From Phytobacter massiliensis JC163 (GTDB lineage: Bacteria; Pseudomonadota; Gammaproteobacteria; Enterobacterales; Enterobacteriaceae), in assembly GCF_000321045.1 (NCBI RefSeq), contig NZ_HE578949.1, positions 163,205 through 221,448 on the forward strand: DNA of 58,244 nucleotides, read 5' to 3'. The notes below the pieces were generated by a model. It was not told the origin of the DNA, did not search any database, and saw only the letters and a list, made by a program, of their open reading frames with translations. Every line of letters starts with the position of its first letter. The first letter of the stretch is position 1. The translations under genes and the position numbers were made by a program. This document shows positions 1 to 13,321 of this stretch, piece by piece.

Positions 1-1014
1 CGCGCCGTCTGCCGCTGCCTTCCCCGACTGCGCGAAAAGCAATTTCCCGCAAGCGGCCCAGTTCGCGTAATAAGGGCGCGTCTTCCTGCCCCTGGCGTTG
101 CCAGAGGTAGATTGTTTTACCATCGGCGGTACGGCCAAGGCATTCGGCGCGGCTCAGTTCGCGGCGCAGCGTGGCGCGGTCTTCCGGACGGGCGATGGCG
201 CACTCGGTTTTAAATATGCCGGGCAATTTTTCCCCAGACGTAACACGTGCTGGCGACATTTATCCGCCAGCTCCCGCGGCGAAAGCGAAGGCGCATGCCA
301 GCTCTCCCAGGGGATACGCTGCCCGATGGTGACGGGCAATGTAGTGCCGCGGCGGCGGAACATCTGCTGCATGAGCAGCAGCACGGGCAGCGTGTCGGAG
401 AGCAGGGCGCTGCCATAAAAGAGGGGGCTGTTGCGGGCAGTGATCCATACCGGCAGCAACGGAGCGCGAAACTTCGTCGCCAGCTTGATAAAACCGGTGT
501 GCCAGCTGCCGTCGCGGATGCCTTTACGGGTCAGCCGTGAGACTTCGCCAGCCGGAAAGAAGATCAGCACGCCGCCGTTTTGCAGCTGGGTTTCCATCTG
601 TTGTAGCGCGGCTTTACGCGTGCGCCCGCCCATATTGTCTACCGGAATAAACAATGAGCGCAGCGGAGTAAGATGGCTCAGCATACGGTTAGTGACCACT
701 TTCACATCGCGGCGCACGCGGGAGACCGCATACAGCAGTGCCAGCCCGTCCAGGGTGCCGGTGGGGTGGTTGGCGATAATCACCAGAGGGCCGTTTTCGG
801 GGATCTGTTCCAGTTCGTGTTCGGGAAGGGCACAGCGAATTTGCAGATGCTCCAGTACGTGTTCCACCATATCCAGCCCCTTAAGGTGGCGGTGGTCATT
901 GGCGAACTGCTGGAACTCTTTTTCATACAGCAGACGTCTGAGAAGATTTTTCTGCCAGGGGGCGGGCCTGGCCTGTGGCCAGAGGTCGTCGAGAACATTA
1001 TCGAGGCTAAACAT
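1..1014 (-). pseudogene. Two-domain lysophospholipid acyltransferase / GNAT acyltransferase, frameshifted and cut by the window edge
   Basis: The N-terminal domain (about residues 60-250) is a PlsC-like glycerolipid acyltransferase: it has the His-x5-Asp block ANHPTGTLDG and a later FPAGEVSR block matching the acceptor-binding motif. In the frame as read, the protein stops at position 154 after 286 residues. The other frame then continues without a stop to position 1 with residues such as FKTECAIARPEDRATLRREL, which look like the start of a hemolysin-type GNAT domain. The switch lies at a five-base T run (227-231, plus strand); one more base would give GKKLPGIFKTEC and join both domains. The start ATG at 1014 has an AGGAGG ribosome site six bases upstream. 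I infer a membrane phospholipid or ornithine-lipid acyltransferase of about 570 residues. E. coli K-12 has no gene like it here. The frameshift is probably a homopolymer error. Confidence 0.75.
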
Positions 1015-1109
1015 AGGGACTCCTCCTGCTGTCTTGCGAAGACAGTAGAAGGCGCGGATGACAGTTGCATTTCAGCTTTGTGAATAAACCGTAATGCCGC
1101 AGAAGAGAG

Positions 1110-1136
1110 AAAAAAGCCCGGCAGAGGCCGCCGGGC
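1110..1136 (-). terminator. Rho-independent terminator of hemB
   Basis: On the minus strand a GCCCGGC/GCCGGGC stem with a seven-base loop is followed by a run of T. It lies just after the hemB stop codon at 1145. Confidence 0.8.
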
Positions 1137-1144
1137 CTGAGGGC

Positions 1145-2116
1145 TTACAGAATCTTACGTTCCGCCAGATCGAGGGCGAAGTAGCTGAAAATCAGATCCG
1201 CGCCGGCGCGTTTAATGGCGCCCAGGCTTTCCAGTACAACTTTATCCTCGTCAATCGCACCCGCCTGCGCGGCGAATTTGATCATCGCGTATTCACCGCT
1301 GACCTGGTAGGCACCCAGCGGCAGAGTGGTACGCTCACGAATATCACGCAGAATATCCAGATAAGCGCCCGCCGGTTTTACCATCAGGCAGTCCGCGCCC
1401 TGCGCTTCGTCAATCAGCGACTCGCGAATCGCTTCACGGCGGTTCATCGGGTTCATCTGATAGGTTTTACGATCGCCTTTCAACGCCGTGCCAGCCGCTT
1501 CGCGGAACGGGCCGTAGAAAGAGGAGGCGAACTTGGTGGAATAGGACATGATTGCCGTATCGGTAAAGCCCGCGGCGTCCAGCGCCTGACGAATCGCCTG
1601 CACCTGGCCGTCCATCGCGGCGGAAGGGGCGATAAAGTCTGCGCCAGCTGCGGCAGCGACAACCGCCTGCTTGCCAAGGTTCAGCAACGTAGCGTCGTTA
1701 TCGACGCCGTGGTCGCACAGCACGCCGCAGTGGCCGTGGGAGGTGTATTCGCAAAAACAGGTATCGGACATCACGATCATCTCCGGCACCGCCTCTTTGC
1801 AGATGCGGGACATGCGCGCCACCAGCCCGTCTTCCCGCCAGGCGTCGCTGCCGGTCTCGTCGGTATGGTGGGAGATGCCAAAGGTCATCACCGAACGAAT
1901 GCCCGCATTCGCGATACGCTCAATTTCCCGGGCGAGGTGTTTTTCCGGAATGCGCATCACGCCGGGCATGGCGGCGATGGCTTTGTAGTCGTCTATCTCT
2001 TCCTCGACGAAAATCGGCAGCACGAGGTCGTTGAGGCTCAGGGTGGTCTCTTCAAACATAGCGCGGAGCGAGGCGGATTTGCGCAGGCGGCGCGGGCGGG
2101 TGATTAAGTCGGTCAT
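1145..2116 (-). CDS. hemB: Delta-aminolevulinic acid dehydratase (porphobilinogen synthase)
   Basis: HemB condenses two 5-aminolevulinate molecules to porphobilinogen, an early step of haem, sirohaem and cobalamin synthesis in the cytosol. The 323-residue protein matches the E. coli enzyme (324) nearly throughout. The zinc-binding cysteine block [16 protein letters not shown] lies near residues 117-132. The two Schiff-base lysine regions are [16 protein letters not shown] and [13 protein letters not shown]. The ATG at 2116 gives the family start [13 protein letters not shown]. It is a single-gene unit with its own terminator, divergent from the autotransporter across an AT-rich spacer. Confidence 0.98.
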   Translation of the reverse strand: MTDLITRPRRLRKSASLRAMFEETTLSLNDLVLPIFVEEEIDDYKAIAAMPGVMRIPEKHLAREIERIANAGIRSVMTFGISHHTDETGSDAWREDGLVARMSRICKEAVPEMIVMSDTCFCEYTSHGHCGVLCDHGVDNDATLLNLGKQAVVAAAAGADFIAPSAAMDGQVQAIRQALDAAGFTDTAIMSYSTKFASSFYGPFREAAGTALKGDRKTYQMNPMNRREAIRESLIDEAQGADCLMVKPAGAYLDILRDIRERTTLPLGAYQVSGEYAMIKFAAQAGAIDEDKVVLESLGAIKRAGADLIFSYFALDLAERKIL

Positions 2117-2568
2117 GATTTGCCTGATAGCTTATGAACAGAGGGCTAGTGTAGCTGAAAAGGGTGGCGGATGTTTCACCAAAATCGTCTTTAACGAGGC
2201 CTGCAGCGTTGGGGAGAGGGGAATTTCTTATATACATAATTTCAATTTCCAAATGGTTAATATTTATTCTCTGTATTGAATTCATTGGTTGATTATGTTC
2301 CTCGGTGTTATATATTAAAGAAATAAAAGGTTTTGTCCTAAATAAATGTGGAGCTGCGGTTAAGAAGCTGTTTAGTAATGTGGTTAACCTTTATAAATTC
2401 CTAATTTTGCTCATTAACCGCAATTTGTCCGATTTCGGACTTTACGAGAAGTTTAATTGAACCATTTCGTTTTTGTGCGGCATAATTTTTTCGCGCAATT
2501 AAGTTTAATTGCATTTGATGCATTAAAAATGATGGACCAACGATTATATCCCTGAGGAGGGATGACAA
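2117..2568. promoter_or_regulatory. AT-rich divergent control region between hemB and the autotransporter
   Basis: This 452-base spacer holds no convincing gene and is far richer in A/T than its surroundings. It carries GGTTAACC (2382-2389), a 14-base palindrome GTCCGA-TT-TCGGAC (2427-2440), and an 18-base palindrome GCAATTAA-GT-TTAATTGC (2495-2512). AAGTTTAATTG occurs twice, at 2449 and 2501, 52 bases apart. A strong ribosome site, GAGGAGG, precedes the autotransporter ATG at 2569. A regulated, probably silenced promoter is inferred; the regulator is not known. Confidence 0.55.
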
Positions 2569-5400
<2,832 letters not shown>

Positions 5401-5408
5401 TAACACTG

Positions 5409-5430
5409 GCAGGGAAGAGAACTTCCCTGC
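5409..5430 (+). other. Hairpin directly after the autotransporter
   Basis: GCAGGGAAG and CTTCCCTGC form a nine-base-pair stem with an AGAA loop. There is no T run after it, so it may protect the 3' end or aid termination rather than act alone. Confidence 0.5.
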
Positions 5431-5447
5431 TACTTTATCAGTGCCTG

Positions 5448-5478
5448 AATTCCCGCCACGGACTGGCGGGAATTTTTT
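5448..5478 (+). terminator. Rho-independent terminator of the autotransporter gene
   Basis: An 11-base-pair stem, AATTCCCGCCA/TGGCGGGAATT, with a five-base loop, is followed by TTTT. It sits 16 bases before the iprA start. Confidence 0.85.
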
Positions 5479-5493
5479 ACATAAGGACTGTGA

Positions 5494-6120
5494 ATGTTGC
5501 CAATTGAAAAGCCGCTTGCGGAATTTGAGTTATTAGACAAATGCTTCTCCCCTCACGGTGTTCATTTTGAACTGCCTGCTAATACCGTGCTTACCTTCAG
5601 CAATATCGATCCCAGTAACGTCACCGTCGTACTCAACCAGGGCGAAATCGCCATTAGCCGCAAATATAACGATGTATTAATGGGCATTGTTAACGCCCCG
5701 TTTGTCAACGGATTGAGTACCAGCATTATCAAACGGCCTACCGAATATATTTACACCACGCAAAACAGCTGTAGCGGCTACTACCTGCCTGCTGAACTGT
5801 CGCTTAAACTGGTGGAAGAACATCAGCTATGGCGAGAATCGTTTTGCTGGTTGACCTGGTGGTACCGGCTGGCAGAAACACGCGATTGCCAGCTTATCGG
5901 CAGCAGTACCTATGATCAAATCCGCTCGACGCTGCTGATTATGGCGGAATGGGAAGAGACGCTCCGCGCTCGCGTTGGCGTAATACAGTACATCCAGAAG
6001 CGCACGGGGATCTCCCGGTCCGTTATTGCCGAAATGCTCTCTGCGCTGCGTCAGGGAAATTATATCGAGATGAGTAAAGGCAAGCTGACAAAGATTAACC
6101 GCTTGCCTTATGAGTATTAA
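5494..6120 (+). CDS. iprA: IprA (YaiV) family winged-helix regulator
   Basis: The 208-residue protein matches E. coli YaiV/IprA in length and along its whole sequence, most clearly in the C-terminal half (SYDQIR-like and GNYIEMSKGKL blocks, ending NRLPYEY). The N-terminal part resembles a cyclic-nucleotide-binding fold. The C-terminus has a Crp-like helix-turn-helix (about residues 170-195, GISRSVIAEMLSALRQG). IprA has been described as affecting hydrogen peroxide resistance in Salmonella; no ligand-binding signature is visible. The ATG at 5494 has an AAGGA site seven bases upstream. A terminator separates it from the autotransporter, yet the two genes share orientation and neighbourhood, so regulation of one by the other is possible but unproven. 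Confidence 0.88.
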   Translation: MLPIEKPLAEFELLDKCFSPHGVHFELPANTVLTFSNIDPSNVTVVLNQGEIAISRKYNDVLMGIVNAPFVNGLSTSIIKRPTEYIYTTQNSCSGYYLPAELSLKLVEEHQLWRESFCWLTWWYRLAETRDCQLIGSSTYDQIRSTLLIMAEWEETLRARVGVIQYIQKRTGISRSVIAEMLSALRQGNYIEMSKGKLTKINRLPYEY

Positions 6121-6131
6121 TCGCCTGCTAT

Positions 6132-7290
6132 TCAGGAAGAGGGGGCAACCAGCGGTTTATTATTGCTGAGCTCGCTCACCAGATCGTTAACGCCGTCGCT
6201 CATATTCACAAACTTCGTCAACGGTGAGCGGGTGACCACCACAAACACGCCAATATTATTTTGCGGGTTCATTGCCATATAGGTGATGAAGCCACCGCCA
6301 CCGCCGGTTTTTTGAATGATTCCCGGTCGGCCATCTTTCGGCGCCATATAGACCCATCCCAGCCCTAGCGCATCCGCTTTGCCCGGCACATCCATACCGA
6401 TCACCCGCGTCAGCTGGTTACGCTGATAGATAAGCGTCTGCATCCTGTCAGCCTGATTGTTACGGTGGTAAAAATCTGACGAAAGGAACTGCTGCATCCA
6501 GCGCATCATATCACCGGGGGTTGAGTAAACGCCGCCGCTGCCAATCGCTGCCAGCGTGTTATTACAGGGGCTGGCCCCTTTTTCCGCCACCATCAGGCGA
6601 CGGCACTGATCCGGAGAAGGCGTAAAGGTGGTGTCTTTCATCCCCAGCGGTCGGGTTATCTGCTCTTCGAAAAGCTGCGGGTAGGGCTTACCCGCCGCCC
6701 GCGCAAGGGCATCGGCCAGCAAATCAAACCCCAGGTTGGAATAGGCGGCCTGGGAGCCGGGGGCGAATTTCAGCTTCGCGGTGGAGAGCCAGTTCCAGCG
6801 CTGTTCGCGCGTAGGCCAGACGAACACCGGGCGATGCGGCGCGCCGCCAGGTTGTTCACGGGGAAGGGCGCTGGTATGGGTCGCCAGGTTCACTAACGTT
6901 ATCGGCTGGCCCTGATATGTGGGTACACGCGCGCCGGGGGGAGCGTACTTACTCAGCGGGTCGTCAAGCTTTACAACGCCCTGGTCGAGTAATTTAACCA
7001 GCATCTCGGTGGTCATCAGCTTAGACAGAGAGGCGATACGGATAACAGAATCCAGCTGCGGCCGCACATTGGTGCCCGGGCGCGTTTCGCCAAAAACTTC
7101 TGAACACGCGCTGATTACCGTCAATAGCGACCATCGCCATGCCCGTAGCGCCGCTGCCATAAAAAATATGGTTGGCGTAACGATCAACAATATCAGACGC
7201 AAAGACCGGGTCAGGAGACTGCTGCGCCGCCCGGGCGGAAGTGATAGTCAACGCACACAGCGTCGCACAGAGAAGCAAACAACGTTTCAA
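6132..7290 (-). pseudogene. ampH: AmpH penicillin-binding protein, frameshifted
   Basis: AmpH is a periplasmic class C beta-lactamase-like DD-carboxypeptidase/endopeptidase acting in peptidoglycan remodelling. The catalytic motifs are present: SLSK (SxxK), YSN (YxN) and KTGG. The N-terminal signal-peptide segment (KRCLLLCATLCALTITSARA) is in a different frame from the body. The frames meet at VFRSF/GETRPG, where an A5 run (7092-7096, plus strand) carries one base too many. Removing it gives 385 residues, exactly the E. coli length. The start is a TTG at 7290, giving MKRCLLL like E. coli MKRSLLF. Everything but the single-base insertion looks functional, so an assembly error is the likely cause. 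Confidence 0.9.
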
Positions 7291-7479
7291 CGAAAGCACC
7301 CGTAGTGAAGGAAGAGACTAATGCGTATTTATACTACCCGGCGGCATATTGCAAAACACCGAAAACAGCTACGTTCATGAAATAACGCAACGAGGAGCAA
7401 AAATGGGCCTGTTTCCCTTCGCACGCTGGCCGCTGCGCTGTGGTAATCTGCTTTTTTGCGCATATTCAGGAGGCAGGCA

Positions 7480-8013
7480 ATGTCAGGTAAGCGGGTCGTT
7501 ATGGTCGTGGACATGCAAAACGGCGTCTTCGCCACGCCACGCGTTGGGCGTGAGCGCTGCGCGGCGCTTATCAATCAGCTCACCAGGGCGGCAGACCAGG
7601 TTATTTTCATTCAGCATTGCGAAGAGGGCGGGCTGGAAGAGGGGAGCGATGGCTTCCAGATCCTGCCGGAACTGTACCAGCCGGACAATGCGCTGTATGT
7701 CACCAAAACCGCCTGCGACAGCTTTTATAAAACGTCGCTGGAGACGGTACTACGCGAGCAGGATATCAACGCCTTTGTCATCTGCGGGTGCGCTACCGAC
7801 TACTGTGTGGACACAACAATCAAAAACGGCGCCAGCCGGGGCTACGCGATAACCGTCGCCGGGGATGCGCACACTACCGCTAACCGTGCCGCGGCCGATG
7901 CGCACACCCTCATCGAACATCACAATGAGGTCTGGCGAACGCTTATCGTACCGGGCAATCCGGTTCGGGTGAAATCCGTCGAAACAATTCTTCACGAGTG
8001 GCAAGCGAACTAA
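7480..8013 (+). CDS. Isochorismatase-family cysteine hydrolase
   Basis: This 177-residue protein belongs to the isochorismatase-like hydrolases. It has the expected catalytic Asp ([12 protein letters not shown]), Lys ([10 protein letters not shown]) and nucleophilic Cys ([13 protein letters not shown]), with a cis-peptide-type region just before the Cys. Members cleave C-N or C-O bonds of small amides or vinyl ethers; the substrate cannot be told from sequence. The ATG at 7480 is preferred over an upstream TTG at 7456 because AGGAGG lies seven bases before it. It stands alone between divergent ampH and sbmA, where E. coli K-12 has no gene. Confidence 0.88.
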   Translation: MSGKRVVMVVDMQNGVFATPRVGRERCAALINQLTRAADQVIFIQHCEEGGLEEGSDGFQILPELYQPDNALYVTKTACDSFYKTSLETVLREQDINAFVICGCATDYCVDTTIKNGASRGYAITVAGDAHTTANRAAADAHTLIEHHNEVWRTLIVPGNPVRVKSVETILHEWQAN

Positions 8014-8137
8014 GGCGTTACGCTCAGGTCTGATGCAACAGCTTTCCTTTACACACGCCCGCAGAGTGCGCTCTGCGGTGGGAAGCGCTATCCGTTTTGA
8101 GCAATGCACAACAATAAGAAGTTCGCAGGAGATTCGT

Positions 8138-9358
8138 ATGTTTAAGTCTTTTTTCCCGCAGCCGAAGCTGTTTTTTCTGTCGGCGTTTATATGGGCAATG
8201 ATCGCTGTCATTTTCTGGCAGGCCGGTGGGCAGGACTGGCTGCTAAAGCTATGCGGCGCATCCAGTGAGCCGCCCATCAGCGCCGGACGCTTCTGGTCGG
8301 TTAATTTCCTTCTTTTTTATGCCTACTACGCGCTTTGCACCGGGGTTTTTGCCCTGTTCTGGTTTCTCTATTCGCCGCACCGCTGGCAGCGCTGGTCCAT
8401 TCTCGGCACTGCGCTCATTATCTTCGTGACCTGGTTTCTGGTGGAAGTTAACGTCGCCATCAACGCCTGGTACGCCCCTTTCTACGATCTGATTCAGACC
8501 GCGCTTAGCGCCCCGAATAAAGTACAGATTGGCCAGCTCTACAGCGGCATTGGCGTCTTTTTATGGATAGCGCTCATCGCAGTAACCGTGGCGGTGCTCA
8601 ATAACTTCTTCGTCAGCCACTATGTCTTCCGCTGGCGCACGGCCATGAACGAGTACTACATGGAGAACTGGGAGCGGCTGCGTCATGTCGAGGGTGCCGC
8701 CCAGCGTGTGCAGGAAGATACCATGCGCTTTGCCTCCACCCTTGAAGATATGGGGGTCAGCTTTATCAATGCCGTGATGACGCTGATAGCCTTCTTGCCG
8801 GTGCTGGTGGCGCTTTCGCCGCATGTTCCTGAGCTGCCGCTGGTGGGGCATATTCCTTACGGTCTGGTGATTGCGGCTATTCTCTGGTCGTTACTCGGCA
8901 CCTTCTTGCTGGCGGTAGTCGGTATCAAACTGCCAGGGCTGGAGTTTAAAAACCAGCGGGTAGAGGCCGCCTACCGTAAAGAGCTGGTGTATGGCGAAGA
9001 CGATCCCGCCCGCGCGCAGCCGCATACCATGCGTGAGCTGTTTGCCGCCGTGCGCCGTAACTATTTCCGTCTCTATTTCCACTATATGTATTTCAACGTC
9101 GCCCGTATTCTCTATCTGCAACTGGACGTGGTGTTTGGCCTGATTGTGCTTTTCCCGACCATCGCCGCAGGCGCTATCACGTTCGGCCTGATGCGCCAAA
9201 TCACAAACGTATTTGAACAGGTGCGCAGTTCGTTCCAGTATCTGATAGCCTCCTGGACGACGCTGGTGGAGTTAATGTCCATTTATAAACGTCTGCGGAG
9301 CTTTGAACGGGAACTGGACGAGCCGTCCGTTTCGCCACTGACTGATTCGTTACATTAA
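8138..9358 (+). CDS. sbmA: SbmA peptide-antibiotic uptake transporter
   Basis: SbmA is an inner-membrane, proton-driven transporter that imports microcins B17 and J25, bleomycin and proline-rich peptides. The 406-residue length equals that of E. coli. Several hydrophobic helices are visible ([16 protein letters not shown] near the start, and others around residues 50-130 and 200-270), with the SbmA/BacA blocks [20 protein letters not shown] and [14 protein letters not shown]. The ATG at 8138 gives the family start [13 protein letters not shown] and has CAGGAGA upstream. The gene runs into yaiW with a 13-base gap, so the two form an operon as in E. coli, where sigma-E has been linked to their expression. 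Confidence 0.97.
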   Translation: MFKSFFPQPKLFFLSAFIWAMIAVIFWQAGGQDWLLKLCGASSEPPISAGRFWSVNFLLFYAYYALCTGVFALFWFLYSPHRWQRWSILGTALIIFVTWFLVEVNVAINAWYAPFYDLIQTALSAPNKVQIGQLYSGIGVFLWIALIAVTVAVLNNFFVSHYVFRWRTAMNEYYMENWERLRHVEGAAQRVQEDTMRFASTLEDMGVSFINAVMTLIAFLPVLVALSPHVPELPLVGHIPYGLVIAAILWSLLGTFLLAVVGIKLPGLEFKNQRVEAAYRKELVYGEDDPARAQPHTMRELFAAVRRNYFRLYFHYMYFNVARILYLQLDVVFGLIVLFPTIAAGAITFGLMRQITNVFEQVRSSFQYLIASWTTLVELMSIYKRLRSFERELDEPSVSPLTDSLH

Positions 9359-9371
9359 CGCAAGGAATGAT

Positions 9372-10499
9372 ATGCCTGTTTGCGCGCCGCGAATTCTCGC
9401 GACCACAATAACCCTGCTGGCGGGGATGATCCTCGCCGGTTGTACCACCACAACAAGCACCAGCAAGGCAAAAGATGGCGCGAAAGCCAGCGAGGCCGAA
9501 AGGCCTCGGGACGTGGCAAGCGTAGTGAAAGCGAAAATGCCGGCCAGCGTGAAAGACAGAGACGGCTGGGCGCGGGATCTCGCCACCACATTCGAGAGCC
9601 AGTCGATTGCCCCGACCCTTGAAAATATCTGTTCGGTGCTGGCGGTCGCGCAGCAGGAGTCGAACTACCGGGCCGATCCGGTCGTGCCGGGACTCAGTAA
9701 AATCGCCTGGAAGGAGATCGATCGCCGCGCGGCGAGTCTGCATATTCCCACGCTGCTGGTGCACACCGCGTTGAAAGTGAATTCACCTAACGGCAAGAGC
9801 TACAGCGAGCGTCTGGATAAGGTACAAACGGAAAAGCAGCTGAGCGAGATTTTCGACGATATGATAAGCGTCGTGCCAATGGGGCAGACGCTGTTCGGTT
9901 CTTATAATCCGGTGCATACCGGCGGGCCGATGCAGGTGAGTATCGCCTTTGCGCAGCAGCATACCGACGGCTATCCGTGGAAGATGGCTGGCACCGTGCG
10001 TCAGGAGGTCTTTACCCGGCGCGGCGGTCTGTGGTTCGGTACTTACCATCTGCTCAATTACCCCGCCAGCTACAGCGCGCCGATTTATCGCTTTGCCGAT
10101 TTCAATGCCGGATGGTATGCCAGCCGTAACGCGGCTTTTCAGAACGCGGTAAGCAAAGCCACCGGCGTGAAGCTGGCGCTGGACGGTGATTTAATTGCCT
10201 ACGGCAGCAGCGAGGCGGGCAGTACCGAGAGGGCGGTACGCAAGCTTAGGGCTAAGCTCGGTATGAGCGATCGTGATATTCGCCGTCAGCTTGAAGCAGG
10301 CGACAGCCTCAAGTTTGAGAAAACGGCGCTGTACGAAAAAGTCTATCGTCTGGCGGAACAAAAAAGCGGTAAAGCGTTACCGAAAGAGATGCTGCCAGGC
10401 ATTCAGCTGGAGAGCCCGAAAATCACCCGCAACCTCACCACCGCCTGGTTTGCGAAGCGCGTCGACGATCGTCGGGCACAGTGTATGAAAGGGAATTAG
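9372..10499 (+). CDS. yaiW: YaiW outer-membrane lipoprotein
   Basis: YaiW is a surface-exposed outer-membrane lipoprotein that, with SbmA, helps uptake of proline-rich antimicrobial peptides. A signal peptide ends in the lipobox LAGC (Cys near residue 23), followed by a short Thr/Ser/Lys-rich tether. The rest is a conserved soluble domain (DUF1615 type) with a lysozyme-like [10 protein letters not shown] block around residue 95. The 375-residue length is slightly above that of E. coli (364). The ATG at 9372 follows a CAAGGA site. The stop TAG at 10497 overlaps the stop of the convergent yaiY gene. Confidence 0.94.
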   Translation: MPVCAPRILATTITLLAGMILAGCTTTTSTSKAKDGAKASEAERPRDVASVVKAKMPASVKDRDGWARDLATTFESQSIAPTLENICSVLAVAQQESNYRADPVVPGLSKIAWKEIDRRAASLHIPTLLVHTALKVNSPNGKSYSERLDKVQTEKQLSEIFDDMISVVPMGQTLFGSYNPVHTGGPMQVSIAFAQQHTDGYPWKMAGTVRQEVFTRRGGLWFGTYHLLNYPASYSAPIYRFADFNAGWYASRNAAFQNAVSKATGVKLALDGDLIAYGSSEAGSTERAVRKLRAKLGMSDRDIRRQLEAGDSLKFEKTALYEKVYRLAEQKSGKALPKEMLPGIQLESPKITRNLTTAWFAKRVDDRRAQCMKGN

Positions 10500-10798
10500 T
10501 GATGGCGACGCCAGCGTAACACCAGGGCGATGAACCCCAGGATTGCGCTACCTGCCAGGAACGGCACCAGACCAAAAATGGTGCCGACGCCTAACCCCAT
10601 TTCGACGTGGGGACGGTTGGCGTCCTGAATCTGCATCACTTGTTCGTAAACCCCCGGCGTGTGAACCAGCAGGTTTAACAGCTGCGCGCCTGCCCAGAAA
10701 CAGAGCAGTACAAACACGGCATAGGCAATGTTACCTGGCGTAGAGGCGTCGCGAGTTTTCTTTCCCGAAAAGGGTTTCGACAGGGTAAAGTCAGCCAT
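10496..10798 (-). CDS. yaiY: YaiY inner-membrane protein
   Basis: This 100-residue protein matches E. coli YaiY (102) across its length. It has two hydrophobic segments (about residues 24-48 and 68-93) separated by a polar loop with [15 protein letters not shown]. The ATG at 10798 gives the conserved start [13 protein letters not shown]; a longer reading to 10846 lacks support. The role is unknown. Its stop codon overlaps that of convergent yaiW, so the two transcripts must overlap at their 3' ends. Confidence 0.92.
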   Translation of the reverse strand: MADFTLSKPFSGKKTRDASTPGNIAYAVFVLLCFWAGAQLLNLLVHTPGVYEQVMQIQDANRPHVEMGLGVGTIFGLVPFLAGSAILGFIALVLRWRRHH

Positions 10799-11054
10799 AA
10801 AGACCTCCGCTACTACGTTCAGTTTTCCCGGATCCAGGCCGGTCATTCGTACTGATTTTGACAGCTGGATTAAATTGTCAACATCAGAATGGTGATAATT
10901 TCATTCCGGGAATGATCCCGGTTGTGTAAATTCTGCCGCCGCTCACGTTTTTGTAACGAATTAATTACTTAATTAACATTTAAGAATTTCCGCATGCGCC
11001 ACAGACGCGCCCGTTGAAATATGCGAGGATGCGTTTTTTATTGCCGGAGTTGTC

Positions 11055-11288
11055 ATGAAGCTGCCTTCGAAATTACGCCGTGACTGGCACTATTACGCAT
11101 TCGCGATAGGGCTGATCTTTATTCTCAATGGGGTGGTTGGGCTGCTGGGGTTTGAAACCCAGGGCTGGCAAAACTACGCCGTGGGGTTAGTGACCTGGGT
11201 TATTAGCTTCTGGCTGGCGGGATTGATCATACGCCGCCGTCCCGAAGACGAAACGACGGCGCAAGAGGAAGAAAAAACGTTGGATTAG
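11055..11288 (+). CDS. yaiZ: YaiZ small inner-membrane protein
   Basis: The 77-residue protein has two predicted membrane helices (about 14-32 and 42-60) followed by RRRP and an acidic tail ending EEEKTLD. Sequence and position match E. coli YaiZ, upstream of and convergent with ddlA; the stop overlaps the ddlA end by four bases. The function is not known. Confidence 0.9.
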   Translation: MKLPSKLRRDWHYYAFAIGLIFILNGVVGLLGFETQGWQNYAVGLVTWVISFWLAGLIIRRRPEDETTAQEEEKTLD

Positions 11289-12385
11289 CCGTTCATGGCG
11301 CTCCTGAGCGCTCTGTCGGCCTGATGGCGCTCCAGCGCCAGTTCAATCAGGCGGGTGATCAAATCGGTATAGCTGATGCCGCTCGCCTGCCACAGTTTGG
11401 GGTACATGCTGATATTGGTGAACCCCGGCAGCGTATTGATTTCGTTAATGATAACCTCGTTATCGGGCGTCAGGAATACGTCCACCCGCGCCATTCCCGC
11501 ACAGCCCAGCGTCTGGTACGCCTGTACCGCAATACTCCGTATCCGCTCGTTAACCGCAGGATCGATTGCCGCCGGAACCACGACGCTGGCGCCGTTATCG
11601 TCAATGTACTTGGTATCGTAGGCGTAAAAATCGCTGTTAAGGATAATCTCGCCGCAGGTGCTGGCCTGCGGATGGTCATTGCCCAGCACCGCGCATTCGA
11701 TTTCGCGGCCATTGATGCCGGTTTCCACCACCACTTTATGGTCGAATTCGAAGGCCAGACGGACGGCCTCGTGATATTGCGCTTCGTTGGTAACTTTGCT
11801 GACCCCGACGGAGGAACCCTGGTTGGCCGGTTTAACAAACAGCGGCAGCCCAAGCTGCGCCTGTACGTCGCTAAACATGATGTGCTCACGGCTGCTACGG
11901 GTAAGGGTGACGAACGGGGCGACGGCGAGACCGGCGTCGCGCAACAGCCGCTTGGTGACATCTTTATCCATGCAGGCCGCCGAGCCGAGCACGTCAGAGC
12001 CGACAAAAGGCAGGTTCGTCATGCGCAGCAGCCCCTGTAAGGTGCCGTCTTCACCCTGCGTACCGTGAACAATAGGAAATATGACATCCAGGGAGGGGAG
12101 CGGCGCGCCGTTATGCGCATCAATAAGCTGCCCGGCTGACTGCCCCGGCACCAGCGCAACGCTGTTCTGCGTGGGGGTAAGGGCAATATGCGCCGGATCG
12201 CTGGCATTTTGCAGGTAATTGTTTGCGTCGCAGAGATGCCACTGGCCCTGTTTATCAATCCCCAGCAGCACGACTTCAAAACGTGATTTATCCATTGCGT
12301 CGACGATATTTTTTGCCGATTGCAGCGACACCTCATGCTCGGCTGATTTACCGCCAAACACGACACCTACCCGCAGTTTTGCCAT
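11285..12385 (-). CDS. ddlA: D-alanine--D-alanine ligase A
   Basis: DdlA joins two D-alanines with ATP in the cytosol to make the dipeptide end of the peptidoglycan stem. The 366-residue protein has the ATP-grasp fold. Diagnostic blocks are [17 protein letters not shown] at the N-terminus, [32 protein letters not shown] and the metal-binding [17 protein letters not shown]. The ATG at 12385 gives [12 protein letters not shown]; upstream in-frame codons are not conserved. It is divergent from an exported extensin-like gene and ends four bases inside yaiZ. Confidence 0.98.
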   Translation of the reverse strand: MAKLRVGVVFGGKSAEHEVSLQSAKNIVDAMDKSRFEVVLLGIDKQGQWHLCDANNYLQNASDPAHIALTPTQNSVALVPGQSAGQLIDAHNGAPLPSLDVIFPIVHGTQGEDGTLQGLLRMTNLPFVGSDVLGSAACMDKDVTKRLLRDAGLAVAPFVTLTRSSREHIMFSDVQAQLGLPLFVKPANQGSSVGVSKVTNEAQYHEAVRLAFEFDHKVVVETGINGREIECAVLGNDHPQASTCGEIILNSDFYAYDTKYIDDNGASVVVPAAIDPAVNERIRSIAVQAYQTLGCAGMARVDVFLTPDNEVIINEINTLPGFTNISMYPKLWQASGISYTDLITRLIELALERHQADRALRSAMNG

Positions 12386-12468
12386 CTCAACTTCACTCAC
12401 ATCAATCCGAAAGCACATACCATAACACTTCTGCCATACTGTTTTGCAGTGATTAATGGAGGGGATGC

Positions 12469-13152
12469 GTGAAAGGGAAAAGCCTGGTGGTGTTATGTCT
12501 GTTAGCGGCGTGCGTGGGGGTGGGGTATCGCTATCTTCCCTCCTGGTATAACCCGTTTGCGCCTTTGCAACTGAGCGATCCGCCGGGGCGCATTACCCAG
12601 TTTAAACTGCGTCGCCTCGATCAGGCGCAGTGCGCCAGCCTGCTTGCTCAGGCGAATCAGCAAAAACTTATCACCACAACGCCGGTAGCCGACAGCCAGG
12701 GCGAGTGCCCGCTTACTGACGTCGTGCGGGTGCGGGATTTCGGCCCGGTGAAGCTGAGCGGCAGCTTCCTGGCCAGTTGCCCGCTGGCGCTCAGCTCGGC
12801 GCTGTTCGTCAGCCAGCAGGCGCGGCCGCTCACTGAGCAGTACACCGGTAGTACTCTTGCGCGTATCGATCATTTTGGTAGCTTTGCCTGCCGGAATATC
12901 TATCACCGACAGAACGCCCGTCGTAGCGAGCACGCCACCGCAGACGCGCTGGATATTAGCGCTTTTCGCCTGGCCAGTGGCGAGCAGGTTACCGTGCTGC
13001 GCGGCTGGCAGCGAGACAGCACCCAGCCCTGGCTGCGGGCGATGTTAAGCGCCAGCTGCGGCTATTATGGCAACGGTCTGGGGCCGGATTATAACGCGGC
13101 GCACGCTAACCATTTTCACCTGGGGATGCGCGGTTACGGGATCTGCCGATAA
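12469..13152 (+). CDS. Exported extensin-family protein with an M15-like metal-binding pattern
   Basis: The 227-residue protein has an N-terminal hydrophobic segment ([16 protein letters not shown]), probably a signal anchor or signal peptide. The C-terminal extensin-like domain (about 50-227) contains [14 protein letters not shown] and [11 protein letters not shown]. These resemble the His...Asp...His-x-His zinc ligands of M15 DD-carboxypeptidases, so a cell-wall peptide hydrolase role is a reasonable inference, not shown. Several Cys residues could form disulfides in the periplasm. The start is a GTG at 12469 with GGAGGGG five bases before. It is divergent from ddlA, and E. coli K-12 lacks it here. 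Confidence 0.85.
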   Translation: MKGKSLVVLCLLAACVGVGYRYLPSWYNPFAPLQLSDPPGRITQFKLRRLDQAQCASLLAQANQQKLITTTPVADSQGECPLTDVVRVRDFGPVKLSGSFLASCPLALSSALFVSQQARPLTEQYTGSTLARIDHFGSFACRNIYHRQNARRSEHATADALDISAFRLASGEQVTVLRGWQRDSTQPWLRAMLSASCGYYGNGLGPDYNAAHANHFHLGMRGYGICR

Positions 13153-13321
13153 AGCATAATCCACTCTTATTCAGGGGTTTTTATTGCAGTCTTTTAACCT
13201 GGGGGCGCAAGGGGAAGATAAAATACCAAAATAATCCAGAGCGCATCTCTGGTGCGATATCCTGTTTTTATTCTTGTTACCCTGTGCGCCCTTTAGCAAA
13301 ACTCAATCATTGTCGCTGGTT

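Noticed and set aside
1094-2107. 337-codon open frame antisense to hemB
   Set aside because: A shadow of the conserved hemB gene caused by GC-rich codon use.
7456-7479. Upstream TTG start for the isochorismatase-like protein
   Set aside because: The extension would cover the AGGAGG ribosome site; the ATG at 7480 has ideal spacing.
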